Source: an uncultured Prevotellaceae bacterium
GTDB taxonomy: Bacteria > Bacteroidota > Bacteroidia > Bacteroidales > Bacteroidaceae
Assembly (NCBI GenBank): GCA_902780635.1
Contig: CACZGH010000015.1
Coordinates: forward strand, 1 to 64,000
DNA: 64,000 bases
Direction: 5' to 3'
Under the pieces are notes generated by a model. The model was given only the letters and a program-made list of their open reading frames with translations. It was not told the DNA's origin and did no database searches. Numbering within the stretch: the stretch's first letter is position 1; each line of letters opens with the position of its first letter. This document shows positions 32,082-42,079 of this stretch, in pieces. The translations under genes were made by a program, and so were the position numbers.

Positions 32082-34682
32082 ATGAATATGACAAGAAAGC
32101 CAAAGTTTCTCAGTGCGAGTTTTCTCGTAGGCTGTGCATTGGCCTTAACCTTCACCGCTTGTAGCGAGAAGGACGAGCTGATGGATGAACCCTCCTGGCT
32201 GGGCAGTTCGATTTACAACTGGCTGAGCCAACAAGGCAACTACAGCTATACGTTAAGGCTGATCGACGACCTAGGGCAGAAAGACGTGCTCAGTCAGACG
32301 GGTTCGAAGACGCTTTTCGTCGCAGACAATGAGGTTTACGACCAGTTCTTCCGTCAGAACACGTGGGGAGTCAATAGCTATGACCGACTGTCGGAGGCAC
32401 AGAAAAAGCTGCTTTTTAATAGCGCCATGGTCAACAATGCCTATCTGGTCGAGTTGCTGAGCAGTGTCAGTGGCACGAAACCGCTGAAAGGTCAGTGCAT
32501 GCGGCGCCCCACGGCAGCCTCGGTGTTCGACTCGGTATCGTATATCAATCCCGCTGACATGCCAGATACTAAATTCTGGCAACCGCATCGTGATGCCGGC
32601 ACTCGCATGGTGTTGCTGCGTGACAACACCACCAAACCTATGATTCACTTCCTGCCGGTCTTCATGCGCAACAACAAAATCACCGACGAGGACTTGTCGA
32701 TACTCACCAATGGGGTGTCCACCTCTATCAGTGACTCCTGGGTCAATGGCAAGAAACTCACCGAGATAGACATCACTTGCAAGAACGGCTATATACACAA
32801 AGTAGACGGACTGCCCACGGCTGCGGAAAACATGGCCGAGATCGTGCACAACCACCAGAACATGTCGCTTTTCGCCAGCTTGCTCGACCGGTTCTCTGCG
32901 CCCTACTACGACGAGGGGGCCACCAAGGAGTACAATCGTCTCTTCAACAATCAGGAGAAGGTATACACTTTGAAGTATTTCTCTCAGAACAGCAATATCA
33001 GAGACTATCCCGAATCAGAGGGTGGGGCTTTGGAAACCGACCCTGATGGCCATACCGTGGATGCCACACTGGCTTTTGATCCAGGGTGGAACCAATATAT
33101 GTATGCCAACACTGCAGGTCGTGACTTGCATTATGACGCCGGCGCATTGTTGGTACCCTCCAATGAGGCTTTGACCTTCTGGTGGAACCATGACGGGCAA
33201 AGTCTACAGGACTTATACAAGGCGTGGGAAAAGGTGCCTATGAAAGTGCTGGTGAAGTTGCTGGACATCAATTTCGTGCGCTCGTTTACAGAGTCTGTGC
33301 CCTCCAAATTCAAGAACATCGTCGACAACACCAACAAGGTGCCGATAGGTATTACCGTCGGTGATGTCGACTCCTGTTTCATGGGTTGTAATGGGGTGGT
33401 TTATCTGCTCAACCGTGTCTTTACACCCGCAGCATATAGTTCGGTGTCGTTTCCCGCATTGGTCAACGAGACAACGATGAATGTGATTTACTGGGCCATT
33501 GAGAAACTGGAGTTTGAGCCTTATCTCAACTCTATGGACTCTTACTACAGCTTCATCATCCCCACCAACGATGCCATGCTCACCTATGTAGACCCCTGTA
33601 CCTATGGCAGCAATACTTCGGTTCTGTATGAGTTCTATTGGGATACGGTCCGTCAGACCGTAGGCGCCCACCGTTACAACTACGATGTCGCATCGGGCAC
33701 GAAGTTGGAGGGCGAGTTGAATGATGCCAGTGACAGCCAGGTGCAGAACCGTTTGCGCGACCTGCTCGACAACCTCATCATCATCGACTCTATAGAGAGT
33801 GGCCACCAGTATTATCAGACCAAGGGTGGCAGTGCCATCCGGGTGGCCAATGCCGGTCAAGTCAATGCCATGACGCTGGCAGGTGGTCTGCAGATAGAGC
33901 AGCAGAAGACGGTGAACGTCAGTCGCATCTACGACCAGACACGCACTGGCAATGGCAAGAGTTACATCATTGAGAGCCAGTTGCCGCTTGGAAGCCGACG
34001 CTCGCTTTACAGTCTGCTCAATGGACGCGACAACTGCAGCCGTTTCTTCGAACTGCTCACCAAGGGTGGCTCAGTCAACACCTTGATGAAGAACCGCATG
34101 GGTGGCTACACCTGCGCCGACTACAACTGTTCGCTCTTCGATGCTTACAACTACACGGTATATGTGCCTTCCGACCAGGAGATTGACCGCCTGCATGAAC
34201 AGGGCTATCTGCCCTTCTGGAGTGACTATGAGGCATTGGCCAATGACGCGACACTGGATGCCAACCAACTGCGCCAGGCCCGGAAAATCGTTTCAGAGCG
34301 TATTATGAACTTCGTGAAATACCATATTCAGGACAACTCCATTTTCATTAGTGGCAATCCTGTCAACCATGTCAAGTTTGAGACCTCCACCCTCAATCCG
34401 AAAAACAAGCGATTCTACAGTCTTGAGGTGACAGCTGATGACAACAACCTCGCCATCACCGACTTGATGAACAATACGCGACGTGTGGTGAAGGGGGCCA
34501 CCACATCCAATCTCATGGGGCGTGAATACTGGATACAAAACGCCAGCAATCCCAACCACAATGAAATGCTCTACAACGCCAGTGACGTAGTGGTGCACAT
34601 GATTGATGGACCGCTGATCTATGATGCCTCACAGCTCACCAGCTGGCGCCAGGAAGTGGAAGCCTTACGCAACGCCGAATAA
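32082..34682 (+). CDS. Fasciclin-domain lipoprotein (first)
   Basis: From the ATG at 32082 the protein has 866 residues; the frame runs upstream inside the previous gene to 31968 but would hide the lipoprotein signal (ALTFTACSEKDE, lipid on Cys27). Several FAS1-like modules are visible: SIYNWLSQQGNYSYTLRLIDD...TLFVADNEVYDQFF near 50-100, VIYWAIEKLEFEPYLNS...FIIPTNDAMLTYVDP near 500-540, and LYSLLNGRDNCSRFFELL...TVYVPSDQEIDRL near 680-740. FAS1 folds mediate adhesion; in utilization loci they may serve as surface glycan- or protein-binding lipoproteins in place of SusE/SusF. It starts 10 bases after the previous stop, and its stop overlaps the start of susC (TAATG). Confidence 0.82.
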   Translation: MNMTRKPKFLSASFLVGCALALTFTACSEKDELMDEPSWLGSSIYNWLSQQGNYSYTLRLIDDLGQKDVLSQTGSKTLFVADNEVYDQFFRQNTWGVNSYDRLSEAQKKLLFNSAMVNNAYLVELLSSVSGTKPLKGQCMRRPTAASVFDSVSYINPADMPDTKFWQPHRDAGTRMVLLRDNTTKPMIHFLPVFMRNNKITDEDLSILTNGVSTSISDSWVNGKKLTEIDITCKNGYIHKVDGLPTAAENMAEIVHNHQNMSLFASLLDRFSAPYYDEGATKEYNRLFNNQEKVYTLKYFSQNSNIRDYPESEGGALETDPDGHTVDATLAFDPGWNQYMYANTAGRDLHYDAGALLVPSNEALTFWWNHDGQSLQDLYKAWEKVPMKVLVKLLDINFVRSFTESVPSKFKNIVDNTNKVPIGITVGDVDSCFMGCNGVVYLLNRVFTPAAYSSVSFPALVNETTMNVIYWAIEKLEFEPYLNSMDSYYSFIIPTNDAMLTYVDPCTYGSNTSVLYEFYWDTVRQTVGAHRYNYDVASGTKLEGELNDASDSQVQNRLRDLLDNLIIIDSIESGHQYYQTKGGSAIRVANAGQVNAMTLAGGLQIEQQKTVNVSRIYDQTRTGNGKSYIIESQLPLGSRRSLYSLLNGRDNCSRFFELLTKGGSVNTLMKNRMGGYTCADYNCSLFDAYNYTVYVPSDQEIDRLHEQGYLPFWSDYEALANDATLDANQLRQARKIVSERIMNFVKYHIQDNSIFISGNPVNHVKFETSTLNPKNKRFYSLEVTADDNNLAITDLMNNTRRVVKGATTSNLMGREYWIQNASNPNHNEMLYNASDVVVHMIDGPLIYDASQLTSWRQEVEALRNAE

Positions 34683-37600
34683 TGTCAATCGCAAAAACGA
34701 TCCTTACTATGATGAATATAAAGAACAGTACTCGACACAGATGGATGATGCTTGTGGCATGCTTCATCATACAAAGCACTTGGTTCGTCAGTACAGCACA
34801 GGCACAGATCAAAAACGTGCATGGTACGCTGTTTGACGAAATGGGCGAACTCGTCGGAGCATCGGTCTGCGAGATAGACAACAGTGGACGTATCATAGAG
34901 GCTACCGTTACCGACCTCAATGGCAATTTCTCCATGCCCATACGCAACCCCAAAGACAAACTGCGCTTCAGTTATGTAGGCTGCAAGACCAAGACGCTGC
35001 CGATAGACCGTGATAACTATAAGGTGACTCTGGAGTCAGAAAATACACTGGAGGATGTGGTGATCGTGGCTGACAGACGCCTCAACGGAGGTGGTCTTGC
35101 CATCCCTGAGCGTGAGATCTCTTACGCCACACAGACCATTGACATGAAAGAGTTTGAAGGTCTCGGACTGACCACCGTCGACGAGGCGCTACAGGGCCGT
35201 GTCGCAGGTCTTGACATCGTGGCCAACAGTGGTAACCTGGGTGCAGGTACCACTATGCGCCTCCGTGGTGCGTCGTCTATCTCGACACTCACCAGTTCCA
35301 ACCCGCTCATTGTGGTCAACGGCAACACCTGGAACGTGGATATGAACAACTTCGACGTGAATAATGCCAATGATGAGCAGTTCGCGCAGTTGTTGAACGT
35401 CAATCCGGAAGACATCGCTTCCATCACCGTTTTGAAGGATGCCGCAGCCACTGCTATCTATGGCTCACAAGGCGCCAATGGTGTCATCGAGATCACCACC
35501 AAACGAGGTTCACGCGGCGCACCGAAACTGACCTATTCGCTCCGTCTGACAGGCACCTACCAGCCAAAGGGTTATCAGATGCTCAGCGGCGATGACTATA
35601 CTATGCTGCTCAAAGAGAGTTATTTCAACCCCCAGCAGAATGACGCGGCCTCCGATATCCGTGAGCTGAACTATGATCCCACCTTCTCTGAATACGAGCA
35701 GTATAATAACAACACCGACTGGGTGGATGCTGTCACACAGTGGGGTCTGAGGCAGAACCATTATCTCTCCGTCACCGGTGGTGGTGAAAAAGCTACCTTC
35801 CGCATCTCCGGAGGTTATGACCATGAGTCTGGTTCGGTGATAGAACAGAGGCAAGACCGTTTCTCAACCCGTGTGGCACTCGATTACTACGTCTCTGACC
35901 GTATCAAGATCTCCACCAACTTCGCACTTACCTATACCGACACCAAGCGCAACTATGACGACTTGCTGGGTATCGCCTACAAAAAGATGCCCAATATGAG
36001 TATCTATGAGCAGTATCCTGTGGGTCACCCCAAGCAGGGACAGAACACCAGCAAATACTACACCATGTTGCAGTCGGCTCCCTCGGTGTTTGATGGCGAC
36101 CAGAAAAACTATGTCAACCCGGTGGCCTCTGCCAAACTGGCTAAGTTTGACGACCGCACCTACGATATCACTCCTGAGCTGGAGTTGAACTACCGTCTAT
36201 GGGGCATGGACAAAGAGCATCACCAGTTGAACTGGCAGGGACGTGTCTATATGAACATCTTCAATGAGTACATCAACAAGTTTTACCCCAAGGAGTTGGT
36301 GACCGTGCCATGGAACTATGGTGTGAACAACACCAATACGGCAAGCTCGAAAAGCGTGGCCTTCAATACGAAGCAGACGCTCACCTTCATACCGCATTTT
36401 TCCAACGAAGACCATTCCTTGATGGCCATGGCAAGATTTGAGCTGACCAGCGGTTCTAGCAACGGCCAGAGCACCGACGCCACCAAACTGCCCTCCAGCG
36501 GTATCACTACCCCCATAGGTGGAGGTCGGGTGACAGGTATGAGCTCCAACTTCAGCGAGTGGCACTCGATGTACTACACCTTCTCTACCCACTATGCCTA
36601 CAAGGGGCGGTATATGTTTGATTTCAGTGTGCGTGCTGATGGTACTACCAAATTTGGCCCGGAGCGGCAGTGGGGATACTTCCCAGCCGTGTCCCTCCGA
36701 TGGAATATCATCGATGAACCATGGTTCAAGAAAATGGTCGGTGTCAGTGATTACAATGAGAACCCATGGATCTCGATGCTCGCCATCCGTCCCAGTTGGG
36801 GTAGGGTAGGCAACCAACCCAATCGCGACTACCTCTACGAGAGTATCTACAGCCGCGACATCAAGTATATCGACATGGGTGCCATGAAACCTGAGAATAT
36901 CCGTCTGACCGACTTGCGTTGGGAGACCACCACCACCTGGGATTTAGGATTTGACTTAGGGCTCCTCAACGACCGCATCATGCTTCAGGCCGAGTGGTAT
37001 CACTCCACACGCCGTGACATGTTGATGGAGAGTGTGAGCATACCGTCGAGCACGGGTTATCCCACATTGTCATACAGCAATGTTGGCTCGATGCGCAACA
37101 TTGGATGGGAGCTGAACCTCAATACCAACAGGTTGCTTAAGTTTGGCAAGTTCTTCGCTGACGTGAACCTGTCGTTTGGCAACAACAAAAATGAAATCCT
37201 CACGATGGACGAGACCGTGCTCAACTCGCTCAACTCGGAGTTCCACTACGACAACCGTGAGGTGCTCCAGCGTGTGCAGATCAACAACCCCTTCGGCGCG
37301 ATATATGGTTTCCGCTTCAAGGGAGTGTATGAATACCAGTATGAGACCTTTATTGACATGACACCTGAGCAACGACTCCAGTTTGTGGCCGAAGGGCATA
37401 CCGCTCCTTTCGTGCTCAGTGAGACTGGCGAGATCGTGGTGGATGATGAGAATAAACCTGTACACATGGTTTACAACTACTCTCATGACGGCACTGGAAA
37501 GAATTACGAATTTCAGGGTGGCGACGCTATCTATGAAGATGTGAACTACGACGGACAAATCAACGCCCTCGATATCGTCTACCTCGGTTCGTCGCTGCCA

Positions 37601-38095
37601 AAACTGACGGGTGGATTTGGCATCACACTCAACTACGGCCGATGGAAGCTGAACTCACAGTTCAACTACCGTGTCGGCAACAAGATCTTAAATCTGGCTC
37701 GTCTTGACGCCGAGGCCATGTCTACCAACAACAACCAGAGCAAGGCCGTCAACTGGCGATGGCGTAAGGAGGGCAACCAGACCTCTATCCCACGCGCCAT
37801 GTATGGGGCATCGACCAACTACAACACACTGATCAGTGACCGCTTTGTCGAGAATGGCTCGTTCCTCCGACTCAACTACCTGCAGCTGTCCTATTCATTA
37901 GACCCCAAGGTCGTGGCACGTGTGCTGGGTGTCAAGCGTCTGAGTTTGTACCTCAGTGCCAACAATCTCTTCGTTGTCACCAAATACAAGGGGGTAGACC
38001 CTGAGGTGGGCTATGGCGGCTACGGCGCATCCGTAGACGGCGGTCAGACACCACGCGCCAAGTCTTTCACTTTGGGTATCACTGTAGACTTCTAA
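34682..38095 (+). CDS. SusC/RagA-family TonB-linked outer-membrane transporter (first)
   Basis: The protein has 1137 residues, the usual SusC length. It has a signal peptide ending STAQA, a carboxypeptidase-D-regulatory-like domain at about 43-120 (VHGTLFDEMGELVGASV), and a plug domain with DEALQGRVAGLDIV, TTMRLRGASS and KDAAATAIYGSQGANGVIEITT. A barrel of about 22 strands follows, and the last strand ends SFTLGITVDF. It imports oligosaccharides bound by the SusD lipoprotein encoded next. The start codon shares its A with the stop of the fasciclin gene, so the two are translationally coupled. Confidence 0.95.
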   Translation: MSIAKTILTMMNIKNSTRHRWMMLVACFIIQSTWFVSTAQAQIKNVHGTLFDEMGELVGASVCEIDNSGRIIEATVTDLNGNFSMPIRNPKDKLRFSYVGCKTKTLPIDRDNYKVTLESENTLEDVVIVADRRLNGGGLAIPEREISYATQTIDMKEFEGLGLTTVDEALQGRVAGLDIVANSGNLGAGTTMRLRGASSISTLTSSNPLIVVNGNTWNVDMNNFDVNNANDEQFAQLLNVNPEDIASITVLKDAAATAIYGSQGANGVIEITTKRGSRGAPKLTYSLRLTGTYQPKGYQMLSGDDYTMLLKESYFNPQQNDAASDIRELNYDPTFSEYEQYNNNTDWVDAVTQWGLRQNHYLSVTGGGEKATFRISGGYDHESGSVIEQRQDRFSTRVALDYYVSDRIKISTNFALTYTDTKRNYDDLLGIAYKKMPNMSIYEQYPVGHPKQGQNTSKYYTMLQSAPSVFDGDQKNYVNPVASAKLAKFDDRTYDITPELELNYRLWGMDKEHHQLNWQGRVYMNIFNEYINKFYPKELVTVPWNYGVNNTNTASSKSVAFNTKQTLTFIPHFSNEDHSLMAMARFELTSGSSNGQSTDATKLPSSGITTPIGGGRVTGMSSNFSEWHSMYYTFSTHYAYKGRYMFDFSVRADGTTKFGPERQWGYFPAVSLRWNIIDEPWFKKMVGVSDYNENPWISMLAIRPSWGRVGNQPNRDYLYESIYSRDIKYIDMGAMKPENIRLTDLRWETTTTWDLGFDLGLLNDRIMLQAEWYHSTRRDMLMESVSIPSSTGYPTLSYSNVGSMRNIGWELNLNTNRLLKFGKFFADVNLSFGNNKNEILTMDETVLNSLNSEFHYDNREVLQRVQINNPFGAIYGFRFKGVYEYQYETFIDMTPEQRLQFVAEGHTAPFVLSETGEIVVDDENKPVHMVYNYSHDGTGKNYEFQGGDAIYEDVNYDGQINALDIVYLGSSLPKLTGGFGITLNYGRWKLNSQFNYRVGNKILNLARLDAEAMSTNNNQSKAVNWRWRKEGNQTSIPRAMYGASTNYNTLISDRFVENGSFLRLNYLQLSYSLDPKVVARVLGVKRLSLYLSANNLFVVTKYKGVDPEVGYGGYGASVDGGQTPRAKSFTLGITVDF

Positions 38096-38153
38096 TCATC
38101 TGACCATGTAGAATTGTATCATCTATTGCTGTAGATAGAAAAAAATAAAGACC

Positions 38154-39923
38154 ATGACAAAACTGACCAATCATATACGGAAAAGATGCTTGAGAGAGGC
38201 GATGAAGACGCTTCTGGCGGCCCTTGTCATCCTGCCATCTATCCTCTTCACCTCCTGCTCCGACTTCCTTCAGATAGAGCCTCAGGAAATCATCGTGCTC
38301 GGTAAATATTGGGATGAAGAGGCCGACGTGGAAGGTGTCGTCTCAGGGTGCTATTCTTCGATGCAGGCGCAGTCTGTCATCAGCCGCATGATGGTGTGGG
38401 GGGAGTTTCGCTCCGACAACATCGTGGGTGGACGTAATTACGAGAACGACATCCAGATAGCCAACATCTTCAAGGAGAACATCAACGCCAGTAACACCTA
38501 CGCGAAGTGGGGCGACTTCTACAACGTCATCAACCGTTGTAACATTGTACTCCGCTTTGCCCCCGAGGTGGCTCAGAAAGATCCCAGCTACACGCAGAGC
38601 AAACTCAATGCCACCATTGCTGAAGTGTCGGCTTTGCGTGACTTGATGTATTTCTACCTCATCCGTACCTTCTGCGACGTGCCCTACATCACAGAGCCAT
38701 ACCTCGACGACAATCAGCAAATGGATATCCCTGCCACACCTTTCAATGATGTGCTGGCATCGCTGATTGAAGACTTGGAGGCCAAACAGTCGTTGGCCGT
38801 CAAACGATATCCGCTGACAAAAACTTTCTACCAGCGCGGACGCATCACGCAAGACGCTATCCATGCCTTGCTGGCCGACCTTTACCTGTGGAAGCAAGAC
38901 TATAGCAACGTGGTGCGCTATGCAGATATGGTGATCAAAGCCAAACTGGATGAATATGAGACGGAGAAGAAAAGCCGTCTCGGAACGGTCAATGGAGGCA
39001 ATGATTTGATTGATGGCTACCCGCTTATCAATGACAACTATTCCACAGGCAACTACTACGGCACGGCGTTTGGAAGCATCTTCGGCAGCGGCAATAGCAG
39101 TGAGAGCATCTTCGAACTGATTTATATGGACGATGACGACATGTTGGCCAATGGTGCGGTCAGCGCGTTTTATGGCAATGCCACGACCTTCCCAGGTCTG
39201 GCTCGTCCGGCTGATTTCATCGGTACAGACATGAGCGACGAGTCGTTCAGCGTTTTCCTCTCCAAGTATGACACGCGGTTCTATGAGAACCTCCAGCCTG
39301 TACAGGGGCAGTCCAATACCTATGGTATCAACAAGTATATCTCTCAGACGGCCATGGTCGACCTGACGAAAGCTGAAATCCAGACCACTTACTCTTCGCC
39401 TTACGCCGACGGGAAGTGCCATTCCAACTGGATCGTCTACCGTCTCACGGATGTGATGCTCATGAAGGCTGAGGCATTGGTGGAGATGGCGCCTGAGGGG
39501 GAGGACGAAACTTCCAAACAGCAGGCAGACACTCTGCTTCGCCAGGCTTTCGCTATCGTCAACGCCATCAACAAACGAAGCAACTGTAGTAAGGAGGACA
39601 AAAATCTGGAATGGGACAAGTATTCCTCGAAGTCCTCTATGCGCTCCCTGGTCTTGGAAGAGCGGCAGCGTGAACTGATGTTTGAGGGCAAACGGTGGTA
39701 TGACTTGGTGCGTCGGTCGCGCCGTGACGGCAACACCACCTACCTGGTGGGTTCCGTCTCACGCAAGGGTACGAGTGGCTCCGGCGCCCTCTCCAGCAAA
39801 CTCTCTCGCATGGAGGCCATCTACTGGCCATACCACATCGATGAGTTGAAGGTGAACAGCAACCTCAAGCAGAATCCTGCTTTTGGCAGCGGTGAGAACA
39901 GTTCTATAGAAATCACTCATTAG
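38154..39923 (+). CDS. SusD/RagB-family glycan-binding lipoprotein (first)
   Basis: This 589-residue lipoprotein (lipobox LFTSC, Cys35; Met17 is an alternative start) sits on the cell surface as the lid of the SusC transporter. SusD features include SDFLQIEPQE at the mature N-terminus, the TPR-like helices (AEVSALRDLMYFYLIRTFCDVPYITEP), the conserved DAIHALLADLYLWKQDYSNVVRYADMVI, and the C-terminal VLEERQRELMFEGKRWYDLVR. It is 58 bases downstream of susC. The pairing is certain by position; the glycan bound is not known. Confidence 0.95.
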   Translation: MTKLTNHIRKRCLREAMKTLLAALVILPSILFTSCSDFLQIEPQEIIVLGKYWDEEADVEGVVSGCYSSMQAQSVISRMMVWGEFRSDNIVGGRNYENDIQIANIFKENINASNTYAKWGDFYNVINRCNIVLRFAPEVAQKDPSYTQSKLNATIAEVSALRDLMYFYLIRTFCDVPYITEPYLDDNQQMDIPATPFNDVLASLIEDLEAKQSLAVKRYPLTKTFYQRGRITQDAIHALLADLYLWKQDYSNVVRYADMVIKAKLDEYETEKKSRLGTVNGGNDLIDGYPLINDNYSTGNYYGTAFGSIFGSGNSSESIFELIYMDDDDMLANGAVSAFYGNATTFPGLARPADFIGTDMSDESFSVFLSKYDTRFYENLQPVQGQSNTYGINKYISQTAMVDLTKAEIQTTYSSPYADGKCHSNWIVYRLTDVMLMKAEALVEMAPEGEDETSKQQADTLLRQAFAIVNAINKRSNCSKEDKNLEWDKYSSKSSMRSLVLEERQRELMFEGKRWYDLVRRSRRDGNTTYLVGSVSRKGTSGSGALSSKLSRMEAIYWPYHIDELKVNSNLKQNPAFGSGENSSIEITH

Positions 39924-39955
39924 TCTCTGACGGATATGTTAAGTCTATCATCACT

Positions 39956-42037
39956 ATGTATCAAAGAAAGAAATCAATTCATCCTATGTATACAGTCAAA
40001 CACTCTTCTTTCCTTCTGATCTGCTGGTTGAGTTTCGCCATGGCCGCCACACTCTCCTTGTCGTCATGCAGCGATGAGCCCGACACCTCCAATTTCTATA
40101 CCTTCAAAGGGCAGATGATGAGTGAATATCTCATGAGTCATGACAACTACAGCCAGTTCACTGCCTTGGTACAACGGACAGGTATGATGAAACTGCTCTC
40201 CACCTATGGCGAGTACACCTGTTTCGTGCCCACCAACCAAGCCATGTCCAACTATCTGTCAAAGAAAGGCATTGCCAGTATCGATCAACTCAGTCTGGCC
40301 GACTGCGATACCCTGGTGCGTACACACCTGGTAAAAGATATGTATACCACCGCCGATATGAACGACGGCGTATTGTCGACCTCCAACATGAACCGACGGT
40401 ACATTGAGGTCAGCCATGGACTCGACGACCGTGGCAACACGGTGGTGTTCCTCAACGGCACCTCGCACATCATCTTCGAGTTGCAAGACGACTCCGTGGA
40501 GAATGGGTTTGTGCAGCCTGTCACTGAGGTGCTGGAGAGCAGCAACCGTATGATACTCGACATGATGGAGCAGAATCCTCATATCAGCATCTATTCACAG
40601 GCGCTGCGCGCCGCTGGGTTCGCCTCTGTCTTATACCAGTATCGTGACGAGGAATGGGAGAAAATCAAGGTCAACTACCCTCGTATACGCTACATCTCGC
40701 ACGTCAATAAAGAGACGGCCACCGTGCCTGATGAGAGACGTTTCGGCTTCACCATCTTCGCTGCCACCGACTCGGTGCTCCGGGAGAAATATGGCATCAC
40801 GTCTGTCGAACAACTCTATCAAAAAGCCTGTGAGATATACGACGAACAATACCCCGAGGATAAAAATGCCGAATATCATGACTTCGCGCACATCACCCAT
40901 GAGAAGAATCCGCTGCACCGTTTTCTCGCCTACCATATTCTCACACGCGATGTCAAGGGATGGAACTACCTCACTCCCTACAACGATATCGGTATAGAGA
41001 CCCGTGATATGAATCCTGTAGACTGGTATGAGACCATGTTGCCCCATACGATGATGAAGTTTGAGCGACTGACGGTGCGCAAATGGGCCGGTCCCAGTGT
41101 CGTAGGTCAGCGGTATGCCAACCGCCGTTGGGACGATGAGTTCCAAATCCCCGGAGTGTACATCTATCCCACCGTCGAACCTGAATACAAACAAGATGCC
41201 CTCAACGGCAGGTATTTCTATGTGGGCGACATTCTGGCTTTTGATGATGTCACACGCAATGAGGTGTTCAACGCCCTCATCCGCATGGATTTCTCGACCA
41301 TCTTCCCCGAGTTGATGACCAACGATATCCGTCTCAACCAACGCAACAATGGCGTGAAAAACCAGGATCCTGACTATGATGAGACAGGAAAGTATGGACG
41401 CAACTACTACTTCCCCAATGGCTACCTCGATGGTGCGACCATCAACGAGGGCAGCTGGTTTGTCTACCGTCGGCCTCATGACTGGTATGACAGTTATGAG
41501 GGTGACGAGATGAACCTCTTCAAAGATTTCGACTTCACCTTCCGCCTGCCTCCAGTGCCGTTTGATGGACAATGGCAGATACGCATAGGTTTTGCTTCTG
41601 AGCCCACACGTGGTGTGGCACAGATCTACTATGATGACAAACCACAGGGCATCCCTCTCGACATGACCAGGAGCCTGAGTGACGCTTCCATCCTTGGTAA
41701 CAATTGGAAGGCAGACTACAACTCCATGACCACCCTCGAACTCTCCACCGACCAAAAGGAGTTGAAAAACAAAGGCTACTACCGCGGCCCGACTGGGGGC
41801 TACCATTATCCCTACGGCGGCGGCAATGACCATGTCTACTTCGCGCGCCAACCACATACCTATCGCATGGTGCTCTGTACGACCAATATCAACTCCTCTG
41901 AAAACCACTACCTGCGCATCCGGTGTGTTTCGGCCAAGCAGGGTAATGACAATGAGTTCATGCTCGACTTCCTCGAACTGGTGCCACGTAGTGTCTTCGG
42001 CATCACGGATGAAGGGGCGATGGAGCCTATGCTGTAA
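39956..42037 (+). CDS. Fasciclin-domain lipoprotein (second)
   Basis: A 693-residue lipoprotein (lipobox LSLSSCSDE, Cys38; Met11 at 39986 is an alternative and gives a more typical signal length). An N-terminal FAS1 domain covers about 45-200 (SEYLMSHDNYSQFTALVQRTGMMKLL, YTCFVPTNQAMSNYL, LVRTHLVKDMYT). A second diverged FAS1-like unit lies near 205-420 (SQALRAAGFASVLYQYRD, GFTIFAATDSVLREKYG). The C-terminal third is a beta-sandwich (FDFTFRLPPVPFDGQWQIRIGFASE, HYLRIRCVSAKQGNDNEFMLDFLELVP), probably a ligand-binding domain. It follows susD by 32 bases, the place usually occupied by SusE/SusF surface glycan-binding proteins. Confidence 0.85.
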   Translation: MYQRKKSIHPMYTVKHSSFLLICWLSFAMAATLSLSSCSDEPDTSNFYTFKGQMMSEYLMSHDNYSQFTALVQRTGMMKLLSTYGEYTCFVPTNQAMSNYLSKKGIASIDQLSLADCDTLVRTHLVKDMYTTADMNDGVLSTSNMNRRYIEVSHGLDDRGNTVVFLNGTSHIIFELQDDSVENGFVQPVTEVLESSNRMILDMMEQNPHISIYSQALRAAGFASVLYQYRDEEWEKIKVNYPRIRYISHVNKETATVPDERRFGFTIFAATDSVLREKYGITSVEQLYQKACEIYDEQYPEDKNAEYHDFAHITHEKNPLHRFLAYHILTRDVKGWNYLTPYNDIGIETRDMNPVDWYETMLPHTMMKFERLTVRKWAGPSVVGQRYANRRWDDEFQIPGVYIYPTVEPEYKQDALNGRYFYVGDILAFDDVTRNEVFNALIRMDFSTIFPELMTNDIRLNQRNNGVKNQDPDYDETGKYGRNYYFPNGYLDGATINEGSWFVYRRPHDWYDSYEGDEMNLFKDFDFTFRLPPVPFDGQWQIRIGFASEPTRGVAQIYYDDKPQGIPLDMTRSLSDASILGNNWKADYNSMTTLELSTDQKELKNKGYYRGPTGGYHYPYGGGNDHVYFARQPHTYRMVLCTTNINSSENHYLRIRCVSAKQGNDNEFMLDFLELVPRSVFGITDEGAMEPML

Positions 42038-42079
42038 ATGATGTCGACCAATAACAATGAACATAGAAGATATAGAGAT

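Noticed and set aside
38096-38153. Promoter between the first susC and susD
   Set aside because: No TAnnTTTG box with a -33 element was seen; the gap is short and co-transcription is the simpler reading.
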